Source: Pyrenochaeta sp. MPI-SDFR-AT-0127 (lineage: Eukaryota; Ascomycota; Dothideomycetes; Pleosporales; Cucurbitariaceae). From it: a DNA stretch of 64,000 nt. Positions 30,645 through 41,828 of the stretch are shown piece by piece. The notes below the pieces were generated by a model. That model made no database searches. It saw nothing but the letters and a program-made list of their open reading frames with translations, and was not told the DNA's origin. The translations under genes were made by a program, and so were the position numbers. Position 1 is the first letter of the stretch; every line of letters begins with the position of its first letter. The stretch is from positions 930,001-994,000 of the forward strand of contig JAGTJM010000003.1 in the NCBI GenBank assembly GCA_020747015.1. The letters are read 5' to 3'.

Positions 30645-32677
30645 TCATGTAATGTCTACGTTGATGCCTTTCCGACTTACTTCCTCTTTTACAAAATTCC
30701 ATTTTGAGCAATCGGCAAGTAAACCTTTGAATCCTCTCTCCTTTAAACTCATGATACTTTCTTCATCTCTGTTAAGATCATGTTCAAGTGCCAGCTTAAA
30801 TTTCCATCCCAAGAAGACAAAAACCTCATTCATACGGTCAAAGACCAACATAAAGAGGTCAATGTCTTCTTTCAAGCTTTCATCACCAGAAGTACGCCAC
30901 TGTATGGTCAGCACACACGCTGCGATGTATAGTGAAGAGCCGACGTGAGCCGATAAAAGGAGGTCTACAGAGATTCTTGCAGCATCTTTGATGATCTGTG
31001 CTGTACTTCGCGCAGCCGCTACTGCGAGGGCGAATTGCGAGTGGGCGTCTGGAACAGGGACGCCGCCAGCGCAACGATAGTGTATGAGTATTGCCATTAA
31101 ATTCAAGGTTAAGTTGAGCCATACAACTTGTCCACGCTCTTCTGGAGGTGCTTCCAGTATCGATGTCGCCTTGCGTGGCAAGCTCAGCCGGAATTTCACA
31201 ACGAATGAGTCGAGCTCTCTACATTCATCTGCGTACTCCTCTGTATTTGGCTGATCGTGTAGGGAGTGAACAAGTTCCGTGATGCGACTAAGGATTACAT
31301 GCGCGACTGATAAATAGTGGAAAATGTTGAGCGGATCCTTCCCAGATGATGATTTGTTGATTAGATGGTTGAGTTTTCTCGTGAAGACCGCATTCGGATG
31401 AGGGCTGGTCTCCTTTTGTGGATCTAGGGCCTGAAAGAGCGAGTCTGAAATAGGGATATCGACCTTGAATTGAAGTTCGTTGATTGCAGCGGGCCAGCCA
31501 GTTGGCCTAAAGAACGAGATGGTCAGCAAATTGATACATACACCAAACAAACAGGTCATCGCGGAGACCTCCGCAGTATCCCAAGTATCTTTACGGTTTC
31601 AGCTTTGAATGAAAAGCTATCGAAGGCCCCGGAGGAGCGGTACACATCTTGGTACGTACCAGGCGTGGTTCCTATCCATCATGAATAGTAACCATAGTGT
31701 TCGTCTGTACTCTTCCCTCTCCACAACAGTTTTAGCTCTACTAATCTCGAGATCAAAGACTTTCTCATGATCAGCGGAGGAGCTTTGGCCTGTTACGCGT
31801 ACAGCCTGACTCGTATCTAGTCGATTCATTCCAAGTGCCACAACCTGCCTCCACGCTTTCCCAATGAATAACCAACTAGAAGAGAAATCACCAATAGAGA
31901 AAGCGTGATATACAAGTAGAAGTACAGCTTGGATTGTATGTAGACCTTGGTGAGGAAAGCGGCGAGTGAGGTCGTAAGAGAATTTTGCCTGCTCGTACCA
32001 GTCGCCTTGCCGCTTTCTAATGGTAAGATCTGCATGGTGTCGCGATGCTATACAACATATTGCGTACATGAGTAGGGGTGCCTCCTTTTGTAGGTAGCCA
32101 TTTTTCACGTTAGTCAAAAAGTTTCGCTTGTGAAAGCACGGGAAGTCGTGATAGAAGTGTTGGAAAAACAACTCGACCAGCTCAAGAAGCAAGTCATCAT
32201 CCGGTAGCTGGAAGTTGGAGAGTAGATCCTGCTGAAATTCGAGCGCTCCCTCAGCCTGAAAGATCTCTTGTCGGGAATCTGGCGTCGGGTAACTTATGGG
32301 GTGGCGTGTATGTATTGACGTCTCAAGCGTGGAAATATCAAAATTCATGCCTGGGAACTGCATGAAGTCCATCTCAGTGGCTTTCTCAAAGCTATCTTCA
32401 TGGTTGATTCCCGGCTGCAAAGGCAATAGCACTTCTGGGATCTGAGACTGGTGGATCGGCTCATCATGAGGTATTGGTGTGGTGTAATTGCATCTGATTC
32501 CAAGCTTGGCACACAATGAGCATACAGGATGCTCGGCCTGTTACATGGTAGTCAGATGACGCCCTAGCTTATAAAACTCTCGTTAGATCGTACATTGCAT
32601 TTCTTCTTGCGTTGTCGGCAGTTTTTGCATGCTTGCTTTCGTTTAGAAATCGACGCGGGGATGGTAAGAGTGGTCAT
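30645..32677 (-). CDS. Zn2Cys6 transcription factor with fungal-specific regulatory domain
   Basis: Three exons, 32594-32677, 31660-32537 and 30645-31506, give 607 aa. Exon 1 ends inside the zinc cluster (ACKNCRQRKKKCN) and exon 2 continues AEHPVCSLCAKLGIRCNY, a complete Zn2Cys6. The middle homology region (fungal_trans) is clear from LLMYAICCIASRHH through SWLFIGKAWRQVVALGMNR to RRTLWLLFMMDRNHAW, which joins PTGWPAAINE across the 153-nt second intron. Such proteins regulate metabolic or secondary-metabolite genes in the nucleus. The convergent SDR neighbour is a plausible but unproven target. A tiny extra exon within the long second intron cannot be excluded. Confidence 0.88.
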
Positions 32678-32981
32678 GTTTAACTTGGCCTGCCTCGAAC
32701 GTACTGCATATACCCTGGAGGCTTAGCTAATCTTTCAAAGGGATGTTCTGAAGTATTATATCAAGCGCACAGAAGGGAAAAGTTGCCATGGAGGACGGAT
32801 CGCCGTCTCTGGGAAGATGTCCTTTGGGGATCAGAGGCGCGCTAGCGGGTTTAGCTCGGCGTTAAGCCTCATGGCACAGTATAGGTAGAAGAATGCCCTG
32901 TTCTTCAGGAACCATATCTTTACATTGTTACGCTATTAAAATAATTGCATGAAGCTCTACGTTCATTTTCAATTCACATAC

Positions 32982-35108
32982 TTACAAGGATTCAGGGCCC
33001 ATAGACCTTGACATTCTGCCCCATACATCGTCCTCCTGCCCTAGCCTTTTTGTTTCGGGTTTTACATATGCCGCCGAGACACCTGGGTCAGTAGGACCCA
33101 ATACTTTAATACTTCGCTTGAGCTTTTCGTGCTTCGCCTCGCGTTGGTGTCTTCTCCATGCATTTCGCGCACCCTTCGCTTTGTCTAGGAACCTGTGCAT
33201 GTGGGTATCATGCTCTTTGTCGCCCTCATCGGGTAGGTCTCCGAATCGCCTCTCCATCTCACTTGACAGCGGTGATGATGCAGAAACCGAAATGGAATCA
33301 CGATGTTTTTTGGGCGGTAGTGGCGGTGGCGTGCGTGGTTGGAATATTTCCTGCGCAAGCAAGGAGGTTGGGCGAGACGAGGCGGTGGATCGAGAATGAA
33401 GCGAAGGAGGTGAGCCAATTGAATTGCGCAGCCTTGGGCCGACACTCATTCTAGATGCTCCTGAGCTTTGTGAATATAGACTGTATAACGATGACCGTCG
33501 TTGGGAGTTGTCAGAAAAGGACACATGGGAGCCTGCATTTGAGTCCTGCTGTGGGGTATTAGACAAAGGTGGGCCATCATAAGGGCGTGTTATCTGTGGC
33601 TGCGGGGTATCAGATGGCGATCTTCTAATGATGGCAAAGCCTCCCGGAAGCCATATTAGTGGAGTGGACTGCTCAAGAGGTGCAGACGAGGAAGGAGGAT
33701 GCCATGGCGAGCGAGATGTTTTATTTGAGCGTGCAACCTCAGCCACTTTCATGCGTCCTTTGTTAAATTTGAAACCAGGAGTGTGAGTCAGAACCTTAGG
33801 AAAATGAATGTTCATCCTCGAATTATCCTGAGTCGTATGTTCCTGCCTCTGCTTGGTAATAACTTTCTTGATACCATGGCGTTTGTGCGCATCGTTGCGA
33901 TGGTGTATTGGTATCCATGAAATCAGCCCTTTATGTTGCTTCTTCTTAAGTTCAGACCCTGAGAATGCATGTTGCTGTTGACTTGGTGTAGGGCTGGCTT
34001 GAGACAAGCTATCCGATTTCCTCCATGTCAAGGGTGGTGGAATTAACTCGTGGTTCTCTGATGGCATACTCCTTTGGGCCGAATCAATACGCTTCACACC
34101 AAGTGCCTGAGGGGGCAATGGTGCCTGTCGCTCTTGTGGTTGAATGTGCGAATCGTGATACTGGTCAGCTAGTACATTATGATAATCTTGAGCAAAACTC
34201 AGTTTTCGCAGTTTGTCTGTCAGTTCCATCATTTCCATATTATTTTCCTCCATTGGGCTCTCTCGATTGAGCGGACGGTGTCTTTTGCGGCGCAACATCA
34301 TATCTTCGGATATGCCATCTTCGTCTTGAGGCGAACTCAATCCGTCCGACCAATCTTCCCACACCGTCCTGGGTTGCCTTGGTGACCCTATACCTAACGA
34401 TTCGAACGCTTTGGCTTTCGTTGATACACTAGAGACATGTTGGTTTAGTCCCGAAGACTGTGGCAATGCGGTTTGCGGACGCAATTTAGAGAAGTCCTCA
34501 GAATAGGATTTTGTGTCCTCAATAGTAGGCGAGTGGCTCCATGAATTATCGCCTATGGACGACCAGGGTATTGCAGAGTCGCTCTCAACAGATGGCGTTC
34601 GAAACGGAGAACACCTGGAAGGATTGCGAGGTGGGGGGTCTGGCCAGTCATTTATGCCTTCTTGTATTGGTTGTAGTCGCGGCTGCTGGGAGTCGCAAGA
34701 TTGGAACGGCCATGGCTCTTCACTAGCATTCATGTCTAAAAATCGAGGTGATGGTTCTGGAAGCAATGGAGAAAAGTTCCGAGCTGGAAAAAGAGATGTA
34801 GTCTGGAAAGGTTGGCTTGGTGGGCTGGGATTATCCCATTCCCACTCTTCTGGCGCTTTCCAAGAGGTGGTACTTGATTTTCTTTCCAATAATGATGGCG
34901 GAGCTCCGGATAAAGGATTGGTGATTAAATCTTTCGGTGTTGTTGGCGTTGGGGGCAGGGGCTTGTGAGTTTCTAAGGTTGGGTTCGGTGGTATTGTCCG
35001 GAGAAATGACTTGAATGAACGTACGGGTCGCTCCATTCCCTTAAGTGGTGAAGACCATAGGATGTGGTGCTTGACCGGAGACGGTAGATGTTCTCGTCTT
35101 TCGTTCAT
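32982..35108 (-). CDS. Large disordered Ser/Pro-rich protein
   Basis: Single-exon ORF of 708 aa. Nearly the whole length is Pro/Ser/Arg-rich and lacks hydrophobic cores, with PP motifs (PLPPTP, TPPPLPPKK) that could bind SH3 or similar domains, and many SP/TP sites. The C-terminus is different: basic and helical (RNAWRRHQREAKHEKLKRSIKVLGPTDPG), probably the conserved part of the family. I do not recognise a named protein. The stop codon TAA overlaps a perfect GTAAGT donor, so a short additional 3' exon is possible, though no convincing acceptor with a branch site follows. Confidence 0.75.
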   Translation of the reverse strand: MNERREHLPSPVKHHILWSSPLKGMERPVRSFKSFLRTIPPNPTLETHKPLPPTPTTPKDLITNPLSGAPPSLLERKSSTTSWKAPEEWEWDNPSPPSQPFQTTSLFPARNFSPLLPEPSPRFLDMNASEEPWPFQSCDSQQPRLQPIQEGINDWPDPPPRNPSRCSPFRTPSVESDSAIPWSSIGDNSWSHSPTIEDTKSYSEDFSKLRPQTALPQSSGLNQHVSSVSTKAKAFESLGIGSPRQPRTVWEDWSDGLSSPQDEDGISEDMMLRRKRHRPLNRESPMEENNMEMMELTDKLRKLSFAQDYHNVLADQYHDSHIQPQERQAPLPPQALGVKRIDSAQRSMPSENHELIPPPLTWRKSDSLSQASPTPSQQQHAFSGSELKKKQHKGLISWIPIHHRNDAHKRHGIKKVITKQRQEHTTQDNSRMNIHFPKVLTHTPGFKFNKGRMKVAEVARSNKTSRSPWHPPSSSAPLEQSTPLIWLPGGFAIIRRSPSDTPQPQITRPYDGPPLSNTPQQDSNAGSHVSFSDNSQRRSSLYSLYSQSSGASRMSVGPRLRNSIGSPPSLHSRSTASSRPTSLLAQEIFQPRTPPPLPPKKHRDSISVSASSPLSSEMERRFGDLPDEGDKEHDTHMHRFLDKAKGARNAWRRHQREAKHEKLKRSIKVLGPTDPGVSAAYVKPETKRLGQEDDVWGRMSRSMGPESL

Positions 35109-36660
35109 CCCTAGGAAGTCGCGAACAGTGTAAGAGTTCGGAATGCACTCTCATCTGTAATGTTCTTCTAGAAGATTTCCAAACAAAGAAGTAGTTCGTC
35201 TATCATTTCATGTGAGTCGTGACCGAACCGGAATTGGTTGAGTATTTCAGGAGTGGACAAAGGCTGGTAGGACAGGCTAAGCCATTTAGGAATGCATGAC
35301 GAACGCATCATTCCAGCAACCCCACGGTCGGGTCAATTGAACAAAGCATAGTCCACTGTGAGCAATAGAAGACTGAGCCACATATGGAGGGCAGCGTCCT
35401 CAAAGCTTTTTGAAGGTCACAAGAGCTGCAGGGAGTAGTGGTGAATGGAACGCACGTGAGATGATGTGGGTGGAGCCCTCGCAGAGACTATCGCAATGCT
35501 GTTGTAATTTGCCTGAGTCGTGTGTGAGATAAGGACCGAAGGTTGAGGACTATCCATGGAAGAGTATGGAAGGCACTGCGAGTTGTGAATGAGCACATCG
35601 TGGTTCTTGCCGTTTTCGGTAGCCCCACCGTCTGACTTTGTGTCTCAGGCGACTTACACCAGACAATCGATTCACATCCTTGGATAAACTAGCAAATGAT
35701 TTATTCTACTAAAATTCGTTTCCATATATGCATCCCAGCAGTCCGGCTATTTCCAAACCTTTACACCCCTGGAAGAGTGGCCGTAGAGCTGCGTGCAGAC
35801 ATCTAAGACAGCAAAGTGTGCGGAGTTACATAGCCAACAGCCAATCGATCTCTTGTATTTTGCAGCAATAGATTTGCAACCTCACCACTCACTGATGTGG
35901 CGTCATATTCTATCTTTGTCTATTCTTGTTGCAAATATTGGGCAGATGCTACCGTGACGTTGCGGTAGTTAATGGGCTAAGCATGATCTATCGCTGTAGA
36001 CAACTGAACTTCCTGTAATCCGCTGTACCGCAAGCCTTCAAAAATCAGGTGATAAAGTGCTAAGGCCTTGTATGCCAGAGACAAGAAGAGTCACGGTGAC
36101 TGTAACATCAAGAAAAAGGCGAAGAAAAAACACGGCCGCCACAAGCCTGACCAAGGTTTGTCATATTTGGGAGAGAAGAGATGGTACTAAAATGGAACTT
36201 TTTCACGGCTGTCATAGACAGTAATTATCGAGATATTTTAATATACACGAAACAAAATCTGTCGTGGGAATTAAAAGTACAGAGCATTGGGCTGTGCGGA
36301 TCAAGGAGCATCACAAATATGCAGGACAAGCTGTCTGATAGCAAGCATTGCTAGAACTTAATGAACTCCATGACAGGGAACGCTGTGCTTCGTTTGCGAA
36401 CATGTATGGTGCTGAATAAACAATTGCAGGCGTGCTAATTAATGCCAGCAGATTAAGAAAGTATGAATTGCAGAAGGAGTGTTCAAGCCAGTATTGCAGC
36501 CTCTGGATTGAGTTGTGATTTCAAATTGCTAACCCATGAAATGATACTCTAGTCTGAGTAGTGCTATTCATTTTGGAGAGAGATAATGTTACAACCCACA
36601 ATCTCAAAGTACCATTTACTACGAATTTGGAGCAACAGCCACTGTTCAGTACAGGAACAG
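35109..36660. other. Intergenic
   Basis: About 1.55 kb between two minus-strand genes. It is moderately AT-rich from 35700 on, with no ORF of note; it serves as 5' region of the 708-aa gene and 3' region of the chitin-binding gene. Confidence 0.4.
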
Positions 36661-38925
36661 CTATGTCGAACCCGTAATAACTTCAGTCGCAGTGATATCA
36701 TCGAACCACATGCGCGCGTTCGCGCCTCCTTGCGCGCACTGTGCTTTCAGCGTAACTACCAAGGTGGTAGCCGCAATATATTGGATGTTAATTTCTGTCC
36801 GTGCCCAATCTGTCAGAGGAGTGTATGTAGATCTTCCATTTGCGACATTCCAAGTCACTGTAACGACGCAATTTCCAGCCACTTCTTGCTTTGTCCAGAT
36901 CCCAAGCACAAAACCCGTATATGGCACGATAACAGCAGTTTGGCTAATTTGGACGTTCCAATTAGCAGCTCGTCCCTGTGCCTGGAAGCTTTGGCAGCCA
37001 GTGTGCGCGTTTCCCGTTTTTGCCTGACTCGCGCTATAATCTATCGAGCTTTGCAAGCCCAACTGCCAAGGAGAGATGACTGTATTCTCGAAGCCAGTAT
37101 TTTTGAATTTCTGCCGCGCGTCAGGAGAGGGTGTTGAAACGACACAAATTGACGGTGTTGGTGTTGGTGTCGGTATTGGGGTTAAATCTGCTTGGGACGA
37201 CACGGTTGCCGACTGCGTTTCTGTAGAAGATGTTGATGAAATTGAGAAGGCAGCTGATGAAGAAGTGCTCAAGGTTGACGGCACAGAGGACATAGACGAG
37301 GAACTAGCGCTGGATGCACTTGATACTGCAGATGATGAGGATGAAAGAGAGGATGTTGGTCCCAATGACGTTGTGGAAGAAGACAAAGCCGTCGAAGTTG
37401 TACCAGGAAAGGAGGAGCTAGTCGACAATATACTGGATGATATTGCGCTCGATAATGTGGCACTTGAGGATGTCGCACTAGAAGACATCACGCTGGATGA
37501 TACACTTGGTGGTATGCTCGAGGATGCGCTTGATGAGACTGCGCTGGAGGATAAGCTCGACGATGCGCTTTGGGATGCACTGGAGGACGCACTGGAGGAT
37601 ATGCTGGAAGAAATGCTGGAGAATGTGCCCGAGGATGCACTTGATGATACCGCGCTAGAAGATATGCTCGACGACATGCTAGAGGAATAGCTCGATAGTG
37701 TGCTTGGTGATGCGCTTGATGACACACTGGAGGATATGCTGGAAGATGTACTGATGATTGTGTTCGAGGATGCGCTAGAGGGTATTCCCGAAGATGCGCT
37801 CAGAGATGCACTGACGGACACGCTAGAGGATATGCTGGTGGATATGCTAGAGAGTGTGCTAGAGAGTGTGCTCGAAGATACGCTCGAGGATACACTTGAC
37901 CCAACTGCGCTAGAGGGTATGCCAGAAGTTATGCTTGAGGATGAGCTAGAGGCGGCGCTGACGGACATGCTAGAGGATACTGTGCTGATCGAGGACGAGC
38001 TGGACACGGCCAAGCGTAATGTACTAGATGATGCTGTTGTTGACGATGCGCTGCTAGCACTAGACGAAACTCTGGAACTGGATGAAGATGGGCTAATAAT
38101 GAGTAGGCCGGGAGTGCTTGATGGAGAGATTATCGACACTGAGCTCGATTTCGTACTGCTAGGTGCAATGCTGGAACGGCTCAAGCTAGTTGAGGTCACA
38201 GATGAAGAGCTGCTGACAGCACGCGAAGAGGATGATCTGACTGAAGTGGCTGAAGACTGTCTGGTCGAAGTCGATGACCGAATTGATGAGCGAGAAGTGG
38301 TGGAGAGCGACACGGAGCGACCTGACGACGATGAAACAGAATTGCATTGTCCGTAGCCTCGCAGGCACGATTCCGATCCGCAATAGACATCCGTACTTCC
38401 ACACTAAACGATATAATGTTAACTCTATTTGAGAAAGAGTCGCGGATATCTAGGATGCAAAACTTACGTAGAAGTACTGACTGCAGCAATTACCCCACTG
38501 GCTTCCAAGACAGGTCTGACCACCGAACGCGGCACCACAACGGGCATTGCGAGAGACAGGCTGGGAGGGAGATGAGCTAGATGACGGCGTGGATATTGTA
38601 GAAGTCCGAATCGAAGTAGAGAAGCGTGTGGCAGATGAGGAGCGAGATGGTGCGCCGTTGCATCTTCCAAAGCCAGAGAGACATCCTTCACCACAGTATA
38701 CGGTGGTTGATCCACACCAGCCTAGAGATTGTCAATTAGAATGTGCACCAGTATTATTCATTCCTCTGCCATACCGTACTGCGAACAGCAATTACCCCAT
38801 TGGCTGTTCAAACATGTAGTTCCTCCACCAAGTGGTCCACAGCGAGCATTATTCGTGACACTCTGAGCTCTGACGGAGCAAGCTAATGCAATTAAAAGAC
38901 TGAAGATAGCATTAAACAAATGCAT
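36661..38925 (-). CDS. Secreted chitin-binding (two CBM18) serine-rich protein with C-terminal beta-sandwich module
   Basis: Three exons, 38775-38925, 38468-38721 and 36661-38403, give 715 aa. A signal peptide (1-20, cut near VRA-QS) is followed by two hevein-type CBM18 chitin-binding domains (about 27-73 and 109-157). Each has the Cys pattern of NARCG, C(L)xSQWGNCCSQY, CGS, YCG and C(S/R)G(F/Y)G(R/Q)C. Each domain is split by an intron after the CCSQY motif. A ~350-residue Ser/Thr/Ala tract, expected to be heavily O-glycosylated, leads to a C-terminal module (about 540-705: FKNTGFENTVISPW..., WNVQISQT, MWFDDI) like the CBM_4_9 jelly-roll. It is likely a cell-wall or secreted protein. No GPI signal is evident. 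Confidence 0.88.
37180..38300 (-). repeat. Serine-rich degenerate tandem repeat within CDS
   Basis: Low-complexity coding repeat of short (S/A/T)SS units, with recurring (A/V)SSSxSS blocks. It produces long acidic shadow ORFs on the opposite strand. Such arrays change length by slippage. Confidence 0.75.
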
Positions 38926-40039
38926 CTTTGAATTAACACTTAACGCTTAAATGAGTGATGCGTTTGAGTGACTGTAAAGCGGCAAAGAGGCCCCTCAATC
39001 TTCAGCGAGGAATCCATATTTATTCTCACAGAGACGATGCCCCTGAAAAAAAAGAACAAGCGTGTCAATGAGGGTCTATGTGCATCTCAATAGTACCATC
39101 TCAGCTCGTGGAGCGCACGAGTGGCTATATGAGGCGCACGATTTGGCCAAGAGGAGAAAAGAGAGAACGATAAGCGAGGCTGTAGGCGAGGCTGTCCATC
39201 CTAATCAGGCTAGCTTAGCCGAGCAAGAAAAGCACCTTCCCCCCTTCCATTCTAGAACGTGGTCGAAGAACTGGAGTCAATGCTTTTGTTGACGAAGAGC
39301 AAATTCACCGTGTCGACTGCAGGCAGCACTGATCAGGCTTTTGCGTTGCTCGAACTATTGAGGCTGCGATGGCGGTCACACAGAGGCATGACGTGACTGT
39401 TTGCGGTCGGGACGACTAGACTGTCCGAGTAACGGGACTCCTTGGCTGAGAGCGGTGGAATGATAGCCCGCCTCACCCCAACAACCTTGGTTCCATTCAC
39501 TACGGACAAGCAGCGTTCCCACCAACATGTGGGTCTCTCGTTAAGCACGTATAGCTTTACGCCCTCTCTCGCAAGGCATGACCGATCTGACGGATTGATC
39601 TTTCGTACTATTGGCTGTATGGGGCGATTGCGCGGGTTTGACCGCGATGTCCTTGATGCGTGTTATTGCTGCAAAGGGTTAAGCCTTGCGCCTTCAACCG
39701 CGCAGGCTCGTTCAGTCAGCGCATCCTGATAAGGCTGAATAAAGGCATCCGACTGATTTTCTGATCGGGCACTGAACGTTCCTCCGACCTTGACTAATCC
39801 ACCGAGATACCGCATCATTAACGTTGTCCCGACTTCATCATGTGGCTTGTATTCTCGTCCGGTACGGAACTGGTAGATGTATATTTACTGCACTTCTTCC
39901 TTTCACAATGGCATTCAGTTCGATAAGCTTTGCACAGCAATACAGACACTTGTCATCAGATCTTTGATCTTCTATCCCTTTTCTACCTCACAAGGCTGAT
40001 ACTAGGCTCACCTCTCATCTTGACTCGCACATATACATT
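38926..40039. other. Divergent intergenic region
   Basis: About 1.1 kb between the chitin-binding gene and the MFS gene, which diverge. Several small ORFs have no recognisable content. The last ~100 bp are pyrimidine-rich leader of the MFS gene. Confidence 0.4.
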
Positions 40040-41828
40040 ATGTCGACGCCATCTTCTCAGTCCATTATGGACGACACAAAGCCAGAGATACCACAATCAC
40101 AACCTCTACAAGACTCTGCTTCAGAAACGTCGCAAACTTCGATACCAGAGAAGTTCCAGCCAGGATGGCGATTCATAGCTGCCTTTGGCAGTCTGTGTGT
40201 CATCACACTCATGGCAGCACTTGATGCTACGTCGATATCAGTGGCACTTCCAGTGAGGCTCATGACCATCTCGAGGCCAAGATTACAGCTAATCGCTTGA
40301 CAGATCATGGCAAAGGCATTGGGAGGCTCTGCGATAGAGGCTTTCTGGAGCGGGACCTCGTTCCTCCTGACATCGACCGTTTTCCAGCCCGTCCTTGGTT
40401 CCTTCTCGCATATTTTTGGTCGCAAGACACTGATCTACGTCAGCCTGGCCTTCTTCCTGGCTGGATCGATTGTTGCTGCTGTAGCAAATAATTTCACTGT
40501 TGTCCTAGTTGGCCGCTCGATCCAGGGTGTTGGAGGCGGTGGGATCATTTGCTTGACTGAGATGGTGGTCGTTGATACTGTGCCCCTCCGTGAGCGAGGA
40601 AAGTGGTTCAGCTTTTTCGGCGCCATGTGGTCAGTTGGTACTGTTGCTGGGCCGCTCCTTGGTAAGCCCCCAAAGCTCCAGGTCGTGACGAAGAGTAGCT
40701 AACGTTAATCTAGGTGGTGGTTTCTCACAAAACGTCTCTTGGCGTTGGGTCTTTTGGATCAACTTGCCCTTCCTTGGACTCGGCAGCATCCTGGTCACAC
40801 TCTTCCTTAAGCTCAACCAAAAGCACAGCTCCTTCCTTGCAAAGCTTCGAGAGATTGATTGGATCGGCATGGTGCTCTTCCTCGCATCCACGACTGGCTT
40901 TTTGATCCCGGTAACATGGGGAGGCGTACAGTATGCATGGGACTCATGGCGTACACTTGTTCCGCTGATCGTATGCGCGGCGGGAATGATTGCCTTTGTT
41001 GTACACCAAGAGTACTTTGCTCCAAACCCGCTCATTCGCACGTCGGTCTTCAAGAATACTTCTGCAGCAATCCTCTTCATGTCGACTGTGCTCCACGGCA
41101 TCATCCTTTGGGCCATCCTCTACTACATGCCTTTATATTTCGAAGCTGTCAAGGGTATGGGTCCCATTCTTGCTGGAGTCTCCATGTTCCCCTGGACCTT
41201 TACTGTCGCTCCTGCATCAGTTGCTACAGGTATCGTCATTGCCATTACCGGCAAGTATCGTTGGGCAAACTGGGTTGGCTGGTTCTTCGCAACCCTTGGC
41301 CTAGGACTCCTGATCCTGCTTGAGCCCGATACCACGACTGTCGCGTGGGTATTCCTTAACTTGGTTGGTGGCATTGGGACGGGAATTCTGTTCCCTGCGA
41401 TGGCTCTCGCTGTTCAAGCTTCCGCAACTGCAAAGGACCAAGCTTACGCCGCCAACATGTTCTCTTTCTTCCGCGCCTTTGGACAAACCATCGGTGTCGC
41501 GATTGGGGGAGTCATCTTCCAAAACCAAATGAAGAAGAAGCTGCTCACCTTCCCTCTCCTCGCGGATATGGCAAGTGAGTACTCGAGAGATGCTGCAGGC
41601 CTTGTGGAAATCATCAAGCACATGCCTGCTGGCGACATGAAGGATCAGCTGAGAGAAAGCTACACAGATGCGCTGAGGTACATTTGGATTGTCATGACAG
41701 TGTTCAGCGCTGTTGCACTGTTCTCAAGCATCTTTGTCAAGGCATACGATATGAACGGTGCGTTGGAGACGGAGATGGGCTTCAAGGACAAAGATAAGGT
41801 GGGCGATCTTGAGAAGGAGCAGCATTAA
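40040..41828 (+). CDS. MFS drug/H+ antiporter-type transporter (14 TM)
   Basis: Three exons, 40040-40252, 40304-40661 and 40714-41828, with 51- and 52-nt introns, give 561 aa. The layout is a cytosolic N-tail of ~40 residues, then about 14 membrane helices. Motif A reads GSFSHIFGRK, the GRSIQGVGGGG helix follows, and the antiporter motif-C region spans the second intron (GTVAGPLLG joined to GGFSQNVSWRWVFWINLP). The DATSISVALP first-helix motif and WRWVFWIN are hallmarks of fungal DHA2-type multidrug or toxin efflux pumps. The ATG is the first in frame. The substrate is unknown, and no biosynthetic backbone gene is visible nearby. Confidence 0.92.

Noticed and set aside
32940..32985. Extra 3' exon for the 708-aa gene because its stop overlaps GTAAGT
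   Set aside because: The only near acceptor adds four residues and lacks a branch site, so the plain stop is kept.
37076..38356. Long acidic plus-strand ORFs (Asp/Glu/Leu-rich)
   Set aside because: They are antisense shadows of the serine-rich repeat of the chitin-binding gene, whose splice sites and CBM18 motifs fix the real strand.
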